The notes below the pieces were generated by a model. The model was given only the letters and a program-made list of their open reading frames with translations. It did not search any database and was not told the origin of the DNA. A program made the position numbers and the translations under genes. From NCBI GenBank assembly GCA_035288965.1, contig DATDYQ010000048.1, forward strand, positions 1-47,666: 47,666 nt of DNA, given 5' to 3'. Source of the stretch: DATDYQ01 sp035288965. Lineage in GTDB: Archaea; Nanobdellota; Nanobdellia; SCGC-AAA011-G17; JAGVZF01. Every line of letters starts with the position of its first letter. Positions within the stretch are counted from its first letter, which is position 1. Of the stretch, positions 15,263-24,078 are shown in pieces.

Positions 15263-16765
15263 ATGATGAAGGATAGATTACCAACTAAGTTAAAAACTGG
15301 AACTTTTGTAAATTGGGAAGGTGTAGTTGAAGATATTGATACTCCTTTGCTTAGGGGATTAGATCCAAATCAAGATAATGAAAATTATAAAAAAGAAGTA
15401 AAAAAGACCTTTAAGAATCTAGAATTGGGTCATTTGGGTAATAATATTGTTAGATTATGGACCCGAAATATGGTAGATGTTAATCAGGAGAGATTTATTG
15501 ATAATTTAGTAGAAAGATTGTCTAATCCTTTTATTGATAGAAGTGTAATTGAACAAATTCATATGGGTGTTGAAGAATTAATTGGAAATCCGTCATTTTT
15601 TGGAAGCGTTCAAAAAGGTTTGCATAATCACCATATTGAAATAATAGATATTAAGCAAAGTTTTCTAGCTGGTAACATTGATTTTATTACATTTGAGAGA
15701 GGATCTTTGGAAAGTTATGATATATTAAGAAAAGTTTTATTAAAATCTGACAATAAACTCTTCAGAGATTTAGCAGATATATTTGGTTCATTCCATATTG
15801 TGGGAAATCCCGTTGCTGATTATTATAATATTGTTAATTCTCGTCATCTAAAAATTGTAGGTGATATAAATGGATTTAGATTATATCAAAAAAAAGATTC
15901 TCTTTATGTTGATTCATTAGATAAAAAAAATTTCACAAATGAAGAAAAATTTATTAAAATATGTATGGAGATGAGTGTTCAAAGACAGAAAGCATATAAA
16001 ATATTAGAAGGAAGTTCTGATTTCTTAGAATATATTGCTGCAATGGCTTTATGGGGGAATATAAATAAGTTTACTAAACCTACATTTAATAATGATGAAG
16101 TACTAGATATAAAAGAAGGTTATCATCCGCTTTTGATTTCAAGAAATGGAATTAATTTTAATCCGATTGTTACTCACGATACTCTTTTAACTCCTGATGT
16201 TAAGGTAGTTGCAGTTACGGGACCAAATGCAGCAGGTAAAACTACATATATCAAAGAGCTTGGATTAATATCAAGTTTAGCTCAAAGTGGAAGTTATGTC
16301 TCTGCAAAGATGGCAAATCTTCCTGTACAAAGGAAATTTTTAACTCATTTTGGATCAAAAGATGATATAATGGAAAATTTGTCTTTGTATCAAGCTGAAA
16401 TTCATGAACTAAATGTCTGCCTTTCTAAATTGGAAAAGGGTGTTTTATTTATTTGTGATGAACTCTTTAGAGGAACTGAATCTGGTGAGAATGGAGGAAC
16501 AAGATTACATAAGGCACTTGTGGAATCATTGGTATATGATTATCAGGGAAGAACTTATCTTTCTTCACATTACCATGAATCACTTGCTCAACAAAGAGAT
16601 TTACAGGGAATTAAATTTGCAAGGTTTGGTTTTAATGGAGACGGAAGGCCTTCATATAAGTTACAAAGTGGAATTGATAAGGGGGGATATGCTGTTCAAT
16701 CTGCAATTGATGCTGGATTAGATAAGAAAGTTGTGAAAAGATTGAATGGTAATGGAAAGTTATAG
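15263..16765 (+). CDS. Short MutS-like ATPase
   Basis: This 500-residue protein has the C-terminal MutS ATPase domain: Walker A GPNAAGKTT at residues 320-328, Walker B VLFICDELFRGT (D399, E400) and SSHYHESL. It also has a helical lever/core region. It lacks the N-terminal mismatch-recognition domain and the GxFYE motif, and it is far shorter than MutS (about 850). It therefore belongs with short MutS-like proteins of uncertain role, perhaps recombination or structure-specific DNA binding rather than canonical mismatch repair. No Smr nuclease domain is seen. Confidence 0.82.
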   Translation: MMKDRLPTKLKTGTFVNWEGVVEDIDTPLLRGLDPNQDNENYKKEVKKTFKNLELGHLGNNIVRLWTRNMVDVNQERFIDNLVERLSNPFIDRSVIEQIHMGVEELIGNPSFFGSVQKGLHNHHIEIIDIKQSFLAGNIDFITFERGSLESYDILRKVLLKSDNKLFRDLADIFGSFHIVGNPVADYYNIVNSRHLKIVGDINGFRLYQKKDSLYVDSLDKKNFTNEEKFIKICMEMSVQRQKAYKILEGSSDFLEYIAAMALWGNINKFTKPTFNNDEVLDIKEGYHPLLISRNGINFNPIVTHDTLLTPDVKVVAVTGPNAAGKTTYIKELGLISSLAQSGSYVSAKMANLPVQRKFLTHFGSKDDIMENLSLYQAEIHELNVCLSKLEKGVLFICDELFRGTESGENGGTRLHKALVESLVYDYQGRTYLSSHYHESLAQQRDLQGIKFARFGFNGDGRPSYKLQSGIDKGGYAVQSAIDAGLDKKVVKRLNGNGKL

Positions 16766-17569
16766 TTAAGGAATATTACTAGGATCCCAACATGTTCTAA
16801 AGTTTTCATTAAAATTATCTAGCTTATTCATATCTTCTTTTTCTATATTGAAGTTAAAAACGTCAAAGTTTTCTTTTATTCTAAATTCTTTAGTTGATTT
16901 TGGTATTGCTACAATTTTATGCTGTAATTCCCATTTAATTAAAATTTGAGCAGATGTTTTATTATATTTTTTAGCTAGATCAATTAATTTTTTATCATTA
17001 AGTTTATGTCCCCTAGTTAATGGAGAGTAAGCTTCTAGCTGTATTTTATTTTCATTACAAAAATTTAATAATTCTTTTTGATAAAGATAAGGAGAGAATT
17101 CAACTTGATTAATAACTGGAATAATTTTTGCTACTTTTAATAATTCTTTTAAATGTTTTATTGTGAAATTACTAACACCAATTGATTTTGCTTTTCCGCT
17201 TTTATATATTTCTTCTAGAATTTTCCAAGAATTAAGTCTTTGTTCAACAGGCCAATGAATTAAATAAAGATCAACATAATCTAAATCTAATTTTCTTAGA
17301 CTTTCATTAAATGCTTTTAATGGATCAGAATGACCTGCATTCCAAAGTTTTGTTGTTACAAATATTTCTTCTCTTGAAATTTTAGATTCTTTTATTGCAA
17401 TTCCTACAGCTTCTTCATTATTATAAACTGCTGCTGTATCAATATGTCTATAACCTGTTTGTAAAGCATTAAGAACTGCATTTTCTGTTTCTTTTCCAGG
17501 ATTTGCTTGATAAACTCCTAAACCTAATATTGGAATCTTTGTTTTATTGTTTAATGTTAATGTTTCCAT
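16766..17569 (-). CDS. Aldo/keto reductase
   Basis: This 267-residue protein is a full-length AKR barrel. It has GYRHIDTAAVYNNE (D44 and Y49 of the catalytic tetrad), FVTTKLWN (K74), LYLIHWP (H105), SIGVSNF, and the C-terminal NADPH-binding IPKSTKEFRIKEN. It reduces aldehydes or ketones with NADPH; the substrate is not predictable. It resembles AKR5-type 2,5-diketogluconate reductases. It ends directly against the MutS-like stop in convergent orientation. Confidence 0.93.
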   Translation of the reverse strand: METLTLNNKTKIPILGLGVYQANPGKETENAVLNALQTGYRHIDTAAVYNNEEAVGIAIKESKISREEIFVTTKLWNAGHSDPLKAFNESLRKLDLDYVDLYLIHWPVEQRLNSWKILEEIYKSGKAKSIGVSNFTIKHLKELLKVAKIIPVINQVEFSPYLYQKELLNFCNENKIQLEAYSPLTRGHKLNDKKLIDLAKKYNKTSAQILIKWELQHKIVAIPKSTKEFRIKENFDVFNFNIEKEDMNKLDNFNENFRTCWDPSNIP

Positions 17570-17634
17570 AAGAATAATAAGAAGTTAAAGTTTAAATTGT
17601 TTGTTATTTTATTTCTTTAAAGTGGTTACATATC

Positions 17635-17649
17635 AAAAGCTTTATAAAA
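17635..17649 (+). promoter_or_regulatory. BRE/TATA of transglutaminase-like locus
   Basis: AAAAGCTTTATAAAA lies 23 to 37 bases before the ATG at 17672. This makes 17672, not 17838, the expected first start codon. Confidence 0.55.
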
Positions 17650-17671
17650 CGTATTATTTCTTTATTTTATC

Positions 17672-17857
17672 ATGGAAGATTATTATCAGGTGCTGTTAGA
17701 TTATGTTAAGCCAGATGATGATAATGTTAGAAAACATTCTCTCCTTTTAGATAATCCAATAACTAAAGAAACTAGAATTCCTGATTTAGAGCAGTTAGTA
17801 ATAGATAAAGAAACTAAATCTTTGTTTCCAAAAAAAAATGAAAAGAAGATTTCTTAA
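17672..17857 (+). CDS. N-terminal segment of transglutaminase-like gene, or short leader ORF
   Basis: This 61-residue frame begins MEDYYQVLLDYVKPDDDN at the correct distance from a strong promoter. It runs into a 9-A tract (17830-17838) and ends 20 bases into the next gene. The following long frame is offset by +1, and its ATG uses the last A of the tract. Removing one A would fuse both into a single protein of about 860 residues. This is either a homopolymer indel, transcriptional slippage, or a genuine short coupled ORF. The sequence alone cannot decide. Confidence 0.5.
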   Translation: MEDYYQVLLDYVKPDDDNVRKHSLLLDNPITKETRIPDLEQLVIDKETKSLFPKKNEKKIS

Positions 17858-20255
17858 TGCTTTTGAGATGTATTTAACACGTTTTCCATTTTACAGTCAA
17901 GAGTTAATACATACTGAAATGGAATTGTCTAAAAAAGAATTTATAAACTTTACAAATAAAATCGATAGGGAAGATAGTACAAGAGCGTTGCTTAACTTTT
18001 GTGGTTATGATGTGGAAGGATTGGATTCAGCTAGAGATATATTTGAATTTGAACTTAAAAAATGGCAAGATAATAAAGATTATTATGTTCCTGTAAGAGA
18101 TTTCTTTGGGCCTTTTATTCCAGAGAATATTATTAATCTAGATGATCCTTATTCAGAAGAATTAATGAATCCGTTAAGACATAGCAGAGATTTTAGTCGT
18201 TATTTAATTTCAATTGCTGCTCTGCCATTTTCTTTAATGGCTCTTTTGCCTGGAGCCTTGTTATCTAAATTTTTTAATAATAATGATACGTCAGAACCTT
18301 TAGATAAAAGAGAAACTGACTTTAATACTAGGGATAAAAGTGATAGTTCTAGCTTTTTTGATAATCTTAAATATAAACTAGCTGATTGGTTAGAATGGTT
18401 TAAAGATATGAATTTAGTTGCTACATATAATAATGATTCAGATTTATTTTTTGTAGAACATTTGATATCAGATTTTCATTCTTCTAATGATAGAATAAAA
18501 GATTTATATAGAAATGGAGTGGCACACAAGGCTTCTAGTGTTTTAACTTCGTCAACAGATATTGAAGATGATGGTTTAGAGCTGGAATTTATTAATGGAA
18601 GTGCTCCCATAGACAAATCAAATATACCACTTCCGATGTTTTACTCTTTATTTGAAACTAGAGATAATGTTGCTAAGATGTACAGATGTAATTGGAATTT
18701 AGATGATACAATAAATAGTCAACTTAGTGCAAATCTTAGACTACCTGAAAAATTCATAAATAGAATTGATGAACTAGTTAAAGGAGAAAAATCAATTGAT
18801 AAAATAAAAGATGAAGTTAAAGAGATGTTTATTTATAAAAAGCCTAAAAAATATAAGGGATTAAGCAGATTTGAATCGGCTGCAGTTTCTATGAATGGTG
18901 TTTGTCAGGATGTTAATTTTTTTCTTTGGCATATTTTAAGGAAAAAAGGAATTCCTAGCTATCTTGCTGTGGGCTTGCAGGGAAAAAATGGAGGAATTAC
19001 CAGAGATTCTGGACATGCAAAAGTTATAGCTTATGACAAAGATAAAAAAGAATGGGGGGAATATGATTCAACTCCAAGAAAAGAAGATGTTGAAATATAT
19101 GAAATGAAAAGAGGATCAAAACAACCAAGCATAGATATTGCTTTCTTGAGAAAAGGTTTGGGTTATTTAAGTTATCCTATCTATATGGGATTAAGTTTTG
19201 GAATTGGAGCTATGGTAACTGGAATAAGATTTACCAAACAAAAAACATTAGAAGGTATGATTATGGCTGAAAAGAGGATTTGTAAAAATGTCTTAGATGA
19301 TTTAGAAGAACATCTTAATAGATTTGATGATAATCTAAATAATGTTGATAAAAATCAAATGTTGTTATTTGAAGAGAAAGAAAAAATCAAAGATGAAACT
19401 ATAGAAAATTCCAGAGATATCATGAATATGTCCAATATTCCGATAATTACTAATGATTCTGAAACAAATCATGAAATTGGAAAGATAGAAAAACTGTTTA
19501 ATCCTTTTAAAATTCTTTATCAGATTGATGAACTAAAATATGTTGTTGATACTCTCCCAGAATATGTTAAAAGGTATCATTATTTTGTTATGGCTGAAAA
19601 TGTTTTTAATGATGTTTTAATAACTAAAGGAGAATTATTTCCATTTACACCAAAAAGACCTGATGAATGGAAAAATGTTATGTTAAATTTATTTAATACC
19701 TTTGCCGAAATTAAAGAGCCTCCACATCCTTTAGAAACAAGACAGCCACGAAGATATTATTATAAAGCTAAAAGGGGAATGTCTGTTAAAATAGATGATG
19801 AAATAACAACTTGGGTAAAAAAACCAAGATTCATTAAAGATTTACATTCTGATGAAAAAAATGTTTTTATAGATGATAGCCATAACAATAATCTGGAAAC
19901 TGTGAAGAACATCTATGAAGGAATGACTGATTATAATGAATGGTATATGGTGACTCATGAAAACGTGGATATGAAACCAGATGTCAAACATTACACATAT
20001 TCTCCTCAAATATTATCTTTTGATAAAATGTGGGCTGTTTCTTCTGAAGAATATTGGACATTATTTGGAAATATAATAAAAAAACATATAAAAAATAGTG
20101 AATCTGTTTTTAGATATATGTGGGAAGATTTAGTTAAAATGCATAATGAGTATAGGAAAGGTAATGGTATGTATTCTTTGACAATCAATTATAACAATGG
20201 CAATATGTTTACAGAAACAGATGAAAAATATGTTGAATTAGAAGATCCATGGTAA
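17838..20255 (+). CDS. Large membrane-associated transglutaminase-like protein
   Basis: This 805-residue protein carries a transglutaminase/papain-like core: MNGVCQDVNFFLWHIL (C356), SGHAKVIAYD (H393) and WGEYDSTP (D410), the expected Cys-His-Asp order. Hydrophobic segments occur at about residues 115-137 and 437-460, so the core probably sits between two membrane helices. The C-terminal half is helical and charged with no recognised domain. Prokaryotic transglutaminase-like proteins are mostly peptidases or amidases. It lies 120 bases upstream of the ubiquitin-like operon, with a separate promoter in between. A functional link is possible but unproven. See the preceding entry for its N-terminus. 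Confidence 0.75.
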   Translation: MKRRFLNAFEMYLTRFPFYSQELIHTEMELSKKEFINFTNKIDREDSTRALLNFCGYDVEGLDSARDIFEFELKKWQDNKDYYVPVRDFFGPFIPENIINLDDPYSEELMNPLRHSRDFSRYLISIAALPFSLMALLPGALLSKFFNNNDTSEPLDKRETDFNTRDKSDSSSFFDNLKYKLADWLEWFKDMNLVATYNNDSDLFFVEHLISDFHSSNDRIKDLYRNGVAHKASSVLTSSTDIEDDGLELEFINGSAPIDKSNIPLPMFYSLFETRDNVAKMYRCNWNLDDTINSQLSANLRLPEKFINRIDELVKGEKSIDKIKDEVKEMFIYKKPKKYKGLSRFESAAVSMNGVCQDVNFFLWHILRKKGIPSYLAVGLQGKNGGITRDSGHAKVIAYDKDKKEWGEYDSTPRKEDVEIYEMKRGSKQPSIDIAFLRKGLGYLSYPIYMGLSFGIGAMVTGIRFTKQKTLEGMIMAEKRICKNVLDDLEEHLNRFDDNLNNVDKNQMLLFEEKEKIKDETIENSRDIMNMSNIPIITNDSETNHEIGKIEKLFNPFKILYQIDELKYVVDTLPEYVKRYHYFVMAENVFNDVLITKGELFPFTPKRPDEWKNVMLNLFNTFAEIKEPPHPLETRQPRRYYYKAKRGMSVKIDDEITTWVKKPRFIKDLHSDEKNVFIDDSHNNNLETVKNIYEGMTDYNEWYMVTHENVDMKPDVKHYTYSPQILSFDKMWAVSSEEYWTLFGNIIKKHIKNSESVFRYMWEDLVKMHNEYRKGNGMYSLTINYNNGNMFTETDEKYVELEDPW

Positions 20256-20316
20256 TTCTAACTACACAATTTTATACTTTATGTTTTAATCTTTTAAAAG
20301 TGGTAACAAAGCGATA

Positions 20317-20326
20317 GATTTAAATA
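20317..20326 (+). promoter_or_regulatory. TATA of ubiquitin-like operon
   Basis: GATTTAAATA is about 50 to 60 bases upstream of the ATG at 20378, with a ribosome site, AAGGTGGGT, about eight to ten bases before that ATG. It separates the operon from the transglutaminase-like gene. Confidence 0.45.
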
Positions 20327-20377
20327 CTGCCATTTTTCTTAAAAATTAAGATGTTAATCTAAGGTGGGTATGATGCA

Positions 20378-21895
20378 ATGAGAAACAAAGAATACGAAGA
20401 AATGCAAACAACTATTCTTTTATTAGAAGAGGAAGTAAATCGACTACGAGAGCCTCCTTACAAAGCAGGAACTGTTTTACAACTTGGAAAAAAAACAGTA
20501 CGACTTATTGTAGATGGAGGTAGTTTTATCGAAGTTGCTATGCCAAGTGATAAAGGTTTAAGTGCAGAAATTAGGAAGAAATTAAGATCAGGAGCAAGAG
20601 TTATTTTGAATGGAGCTGGAGCTATTGTTGATTATTCTGAATTTGATAAGACCATATGTGGAGAAATTACCACTGTTGATGAAATTAACTGTGATAGATT
20701 GAGAGTTAATGTAAGAGGAGAACCAAGAATGGTTTTAAACACTCTAAAAGATGTTAAGGTAGGAGATGAGGTTCAATTGGATTTATCTGGATTACTTGTT
20801 ACTGAAAGATTTGATAGAAAAAAAACACGTTATGTTTTGGAAAAAATTCCGCAAGCACCTTGGAATAATATTGGCGGATTGGAAAAAGCAATTTGTGATA
20901 TTAGGGGAGAAATTGAAGAACCTTTTTTACACAGAGATATCTTTAATAGATATGGACAAGGTCCTGCTAAGGGAATTTTGCTTTACGGACCACCCGGATG
21001 TGGAAAAACAATGATTGCAAAATCTATTGCATATAATCTTGCAAAATTAACAGGCAATGGAGCAGGACATTTTATAAGTGTGAAAGGTCCTGAGATCCTG
21101 GATAAATTTGTAGGAAATTCTGAAGCAAATATCAGAAGAATTTATGGTGCTGCACGTGATGAAGCTAAAGAAAGTAATGTACCAACAGTTGTTTTCATTG
21201 ATGAGGCAGAATCAATCATGAAAGCAAGAGGTAGTGGAATCTCGACTGATGTTTATGACTCTATTGTTCCGCAATTTCTTGCAGAAATGAGTGGTTTAAA
21301 TGGGGGGGATTACGAAGTAGTCACTGTATTGGCCACTAACAGAGAGGACATAATTGATCCTGCAATTTTAAGAGATGGTAGGGTGGATATAAAAATTCGA
21401 ATTCCTAGACCAGACAGAAAGGGAGCTGAACAAATTTTTAAAATATATTTAAAAGATAGACCTATGCGTGGGTTAATGGCTTCTACCAAAGGTCTTGTTG
21501 AAGAAATTGTTGAAAGAATCTACGATGACGAAACAGCAGCATATAATATAATTTCTCCGACTGGAATTATTGGGAGTTTTGGTTATCAAAATTTAATAAG
21601 TGGTGCAATGATAAAAGGAATTATTGATAGGGGATGTAAATCTGCAATTCGAAGAGAAATTGAAGGCGGAAAGAAAGGGTTAGAAAAAGAAGATTTGTAT
21701 CGTGCTGTTAAAGAAAAATTTGATGAGAATTCCGAATTCACGCAAGCACTTGTAAGGGACGATTGGGAAGTTGTTTTTGGTGGAGAAGGAAAGCAATTAT
21801 ACGAAATGTATCGTCATGGACATTTACATTTACAAAAGGCTGATGAACAAAGTGGGAATGATGTTAAACAAAATGAAGGGAGGCAAAGTAAATGA
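20378..21895 (+). CDS. ARC/Mpa-type proteasomal AAA ATPase
   Basis: This 505-residue protein has the ARC/Mpa order. A short coiled coil comes first (about 5-24), then tandem OB-like beta domains (about 28-155), then the AAA core from WNNIGGLE. The core has Walker A GPPGCGKT (204-211), pore loop KFVG (F244), Walker B VVFIDE (D275, E276), sensor ATNRED and arginine finger region LRDGRVD. ARC/Mpa is an unfoldase feeding the 20S proteasome in actinobacteria; archaea normally use PAN. The C-terminus ends GRQSK and lacks an HbYX or QYL docking tail, so proteasome docking is doubtful. It heads the operon and overlaps the next gene by four bases. Confidence 0.9.
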   Translation: MRNKEYEEMQTTILLLEEEVNRLREPPYKAGTVLQLGKKTVRLIVDGGSFIEVAMPSDKGLSAEIRKKLRSGARVILNGAGAIVDYSEFDKTICGEITTVDEINCDRLRVNVRGEPRMVLNTLKDVKVGDEVQLDLSGLLVTERFDRKKTRYVLEKIPQAPWNNIGGLEKAICDIRGEIEEPFLHRDIFNRYGQGPAKGILLYGPPGCGKTMIAKSIAYNLAKLTGNGAGHFISVKGPEILDKFVGNSEANIRRIYGAARDEAKESNVPTVVFIDEAESIMKARGSGISTDVYDSIVPQFLAEMSGLNGGDYEVVTVLATNREDIIDPAILRDGRVDIKIRIPRPDRKGAEQIFKIYLKDRPMRGLMASTKGLVEEIVERIYDDETAAYNIISPTGIIGSFGYQNLISGAMIKGIIDRGCKSAIRREIEGGKKGLEKEDLYRAVKEKFDENSEFTQALVRDDWEVVFGGEGKQLYEMYRHGHLHLQKADEQSGNDVKQNEGRQSK

Positions 21896-22353
21896 GAATG
21901 TTTGGAAGAAAAGAAACTGCTGCTGTTAAACCATTTGCGAAGCAAGAAGTTTTAGAGAATGAGGTTGTAAAACCGATTATTGCAACTGCAAGACCTGGCT
22001 TAACTGATGAGTCTTCTGCTTTAATGAGAAGACTTCCTTCAAATTATGCAGGAAGAACTGTAAGAGATGTACTAAGCTATATGGTTGATTTCAATGAAAG
22101 CAGATCTGCAGAAGCAACAAGTCGATATGGTAAAAAAGTTAAAGATAGTGAAGCTGCTATAATAACAAGCTTGAAGAATGAACTTGGAGCTGCAGGAAGT
22201 GTTGTTGTTATTAATGGTAAAAATGCAAAATTAACTGACAGAATAGACCAATATTTAGTTGATAGAACTAAAAATGTCAGCGGAAGAAATATTCAATATC
22301 AAGAACTTGAGATAGAAGTTTCTGCAGTTCAGCAAGGCGGTTACAGGTTTTAA
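21892..22353 (+). CDS. Candidate ubiquitin-like modifier precursor (GG-YRF tail)
   Basis: This 153-residue protein ends ELEIEVSAVQQGGYRF. The diglycine (G149-G150) is followed by three residues, like a Ubl precursor awaiting trimming by the JAMM protease encoded next. The preceding VVVINGKNAKLTDRIDQYL segment has the strand-turn-helix look of ThiS/MoaD/Ubl beta-grasp proteins. The N-terminal 95 residues are a helical, basic extension of unknown role with AGRTVRDVLSYMVDF. No other Ubl motif is evident, so the assignment rests on the tail plus the E1, JAMM and ATPase neighbours. Its ATG overlaps the ATPase stop. Confidence 0.65.
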   Translation: MRMFGRKETAAVKPFAKQEVLENEVVKPIIATARPGLTDESSALMRRLPSNYAGRTVRDVLSYMVDFNESRSAEATSRYGKKVKDSEAAIITSLKNELGAAGSVVVINGKNAKLTDRIDQYLVDRTKNVSGRNIQYQELEIEVSAVQQGGYRF

Positions 22354-22396
22354 TTTCTTGCAGATGTAGAAGAATCTTAATCGGTTTGAGAAAGAA

Positions 22397-23398
22397 ATGG
22401 CAGACTTAGATATACTTTTAACTGGGGAAGAGCCAGAAGAAAAATTAGAAGGAGAAAAAAATTTTGGATTAAATGAATTATATATTTCTAAATATGCTTA
22501 TGAAAAAGCCTTTAGATATGCAGAACTTGTTATGCGAGAGAGGAGCGATAGTGTTGAAATCGGGGGATTTTTAACTACACAAAAAGGTGCCAATGACAGG
22601 GTTGCAAGAGATGCATTCCTTGCTCGTGATCAAGAAGTTAGTCGGGGATTTTATAAATTAAGTGCAGAAGATGTTTTGAAGGCTAAGAAAGAGATTGAAG
22701 ATAAAGAACAAAAAATTATTGGGTGGTGGCATAGTCATGGAAGATTTGATGCTTATCATTCTGAAACTGATAGCAAAAATCAGATGGTTTTGCTTAATCA
22801 AATTTCCACTTCTAATTATATTCCCTTTCCTAAAGAAAGAGATTATGATAGTTTGCAAAGCAGAATAGAAGGTAATAAAATAATCTTTTGGGATCCTGAA
22901 GATCCTATCAAGAAATTTGAACTTGAGTTAAAAGAAGAAAATCCTGAATTGGTAGCAAAGAGATTGAAGATTTTAGAGGATAAAAAAATTGGATTTGCTT
23001 ATAGTTTTGTTGTTAATAATCATAGATGGTTGAGAAAAAGAGTTCCTTATTTCGAAATTGCAACAAGAGATTTATGTGTAGACTGTATTAATGCAAATGA
23101 TGTGAGTGTGCCTGTTGGATACAAGATTTTTGATGAAGGGGAATATAAAATTGATGATGAACAATTGATTGCAGAAATTAATGAGCGGGTTCATGTTTTT
23201 GGTGAAGGTCATAAAAATAAAAAATATCTATTGCCTTCAACTTTTGAAGAGCAACGGATGGCTGGAACGCTTTCTAAACCAGATTTCGGATCGATATCTA
23301 AGGTAAGAAAACGTAAATACTACAGAACTGATGAAGGAAGTTTTAAAGGTAAAAAGAAAGAAGAGCAAAAAGACGATTCTAAAGAGGTAGGAAGATGA
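22397..23398 (+). CDS. JAMM/MPN+ metalloprotease (deconjugase candidate)
   Basis: This 333-residue protein has a complete JAMM zinc site: E54 (VEIGGF), H112 and H114 (GWWHSHG), S122 and D125 (HSETDSK), fitting HxHx7SxxD. It is the Rpn11/AMSH/Rri1 class that cuts isopeptide bonds or trims Ubl tails. The N-terminal peptide DILLTGEEPEEKLE (residues 5-18) recurs in the three paralogs downstream. The C-terminal third (from about residue 195) is unrecognised, with a CVDC pair and a very basic, disordered tail. It lies 43 bases after the Ubl candidate and overlaps the next gene by four bases. Confidence 0.88.
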   Translation: MADLDILLTGEEPEEKLEGEKNFGLNELYISKYAYEKAFRYAELVMRERSDSVEIGGFLTTQKGANDRVARDAFLARDQEVSRGFYKLSAEDVLKAKKEIEDKEQKIIGWWHSHGRFDAYHSETDSKNQMVLLNQISTSNYIPFPKERDYDSLQSRIEGNKIIFWDPEDPIKKFELELKEENPELVAKRLKILEDKKIGFAYSFVVNNHRWLRKRVPYFEIATRDLCVDCINANDVSVPVGYKIFDEGEYKIDDEQLIAEINERVHVFGEGHKNKKYLLPSTFEEQRMAGTLSKPDFGSISKVRKRKYYRTDEGSFKGKKKEEQKDDSKEVGR

Positions 23399-24078
23399 AA
23401 TATAAAATAGGACAGAAAGTTTTTATAAAAAGAGCAAATGGGGAGTTGGACCATAAACCAAAAGGAAGTTATTATTATGGGGGTAGTTTCAGGGATCTTC
23501 CGTTAGGATCAAAGGGAACTATTAATGAAATTGTCAATGAAAATATGATTGGTCTAAGAGTGGAAAAACAAAATTATGGTTATAGGTGGTATGTGCATCC
23601 CAGTGAGTTACCTACACCTGAAGAAATAAATTTACATGAAAGAAAGGAACAGGAAAAGATTAATTCTCAGTTAAAAAGTATTCTGTTAGCTGATGAACCA
23701 ATTGTTAAAATGTCGATAACAAGACAAAAATCCTTTGATCCGAAGTTTAATGCAAGAGAAGAGTTTGTTGTTTGGATAAGGGAAGAATTTCCGGAATTAA
23801 AAAAATATTCAAAGAACAAAAGAAAATATTCTGATTTAATAAATAGAAAAAAGGAAGTTATGGAAGGAGCAAAGAAAGCTTATGAACACGCACTTAAAAC
23901 TACTGACAGTTGTGTTAGGGTTGATTTTATTGAAAGCTTTAAGGAGCTTAATAAGCGTATGGGAAATTTTGCTAATGGGCTAGATGAGTTCGTTACCTTT
24001 ATCGAGTATGTTTCTGCTAATCTGATAAACAAAAAAGATAGACATTATGGAACAACTTTAGCAAGAAGAATAAAATGA
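23395..24078 (+). CDS. Operon paralog 1: SH3-like domain plus H-x7-C domain
   Basis: This 227-residue protein has an N-terminal SH3/KOW-like barrel (about 1-75, with IGQKVFIKR and LGSKGTINEI). A linker with LKSILLADEPIVKM (93-106) follows, then a helical domain (about 112-227) beginning FDPKFNAREEFVVWIREEFPEL. The helical domain, shared with the genes at 25490 and 26121, has invariant H165-x7-C173 and a late HYG (H217). No known family is recognised. Its place between JAMM and E1 suggests a role in conjugation or substrate choice, for example a thiol carrier, adaptor or target. This is inference only. Confidence 0.75.
   Translation: MKYKIGQKVFIKRANGELDHKPKGSYYYGGSFRDLPLGSKGTINEIVNENMIGLRVEKQNYGYRWYVHPSELPTPEEINLHERKEQEKINSQLKSILLADEPIVKMSITRQKSFDPKFNAREEFVVWIREEFPELKKYSKNKRKYSDLINRKKEVMEGAKKAYEHALKTTDSCVRVDFIESFKELNKRMGNFANGLDEFVTFIEYVSANLINKKDRHYGTTLARRIK
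23728..23800 (+). repeat. Near-identical 73-bp tract, copy 1 (paralog 1)
   Basis: This tract matches 25781-25853 at 72 of 73 positions (ATAAG here, GTAAG there), whereas flanking coding sequence is strongly diverged. It encodes the FDPKFNAREEFVVW segment. Confidence 0.9.

Noticed and set aside
16413..16721. 102-codon frame inside the MutS-like gene
   Set aside because: It overlaps the conserved ATPase domain in another frame and has no protein features of its own.
21892..22353. Pup-like protein based on VQQGG near the C-terminus and an ARC/Mpa neighbour
   Set aside because: Pup is about 64 residues, disordered, ends directly in GGE/Q and uses PafA, not E1. Here E1 and JAMM are present and residues follow the GG, so a Ubl is the better reading.
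22397..23398. JAMM protein as a RadC-type DNA repair or Mov34 pseudo-protease (MPN-)
   Set aside because: All five catalytic residues are present with canonical spacing and the operon context is Ubl-related.
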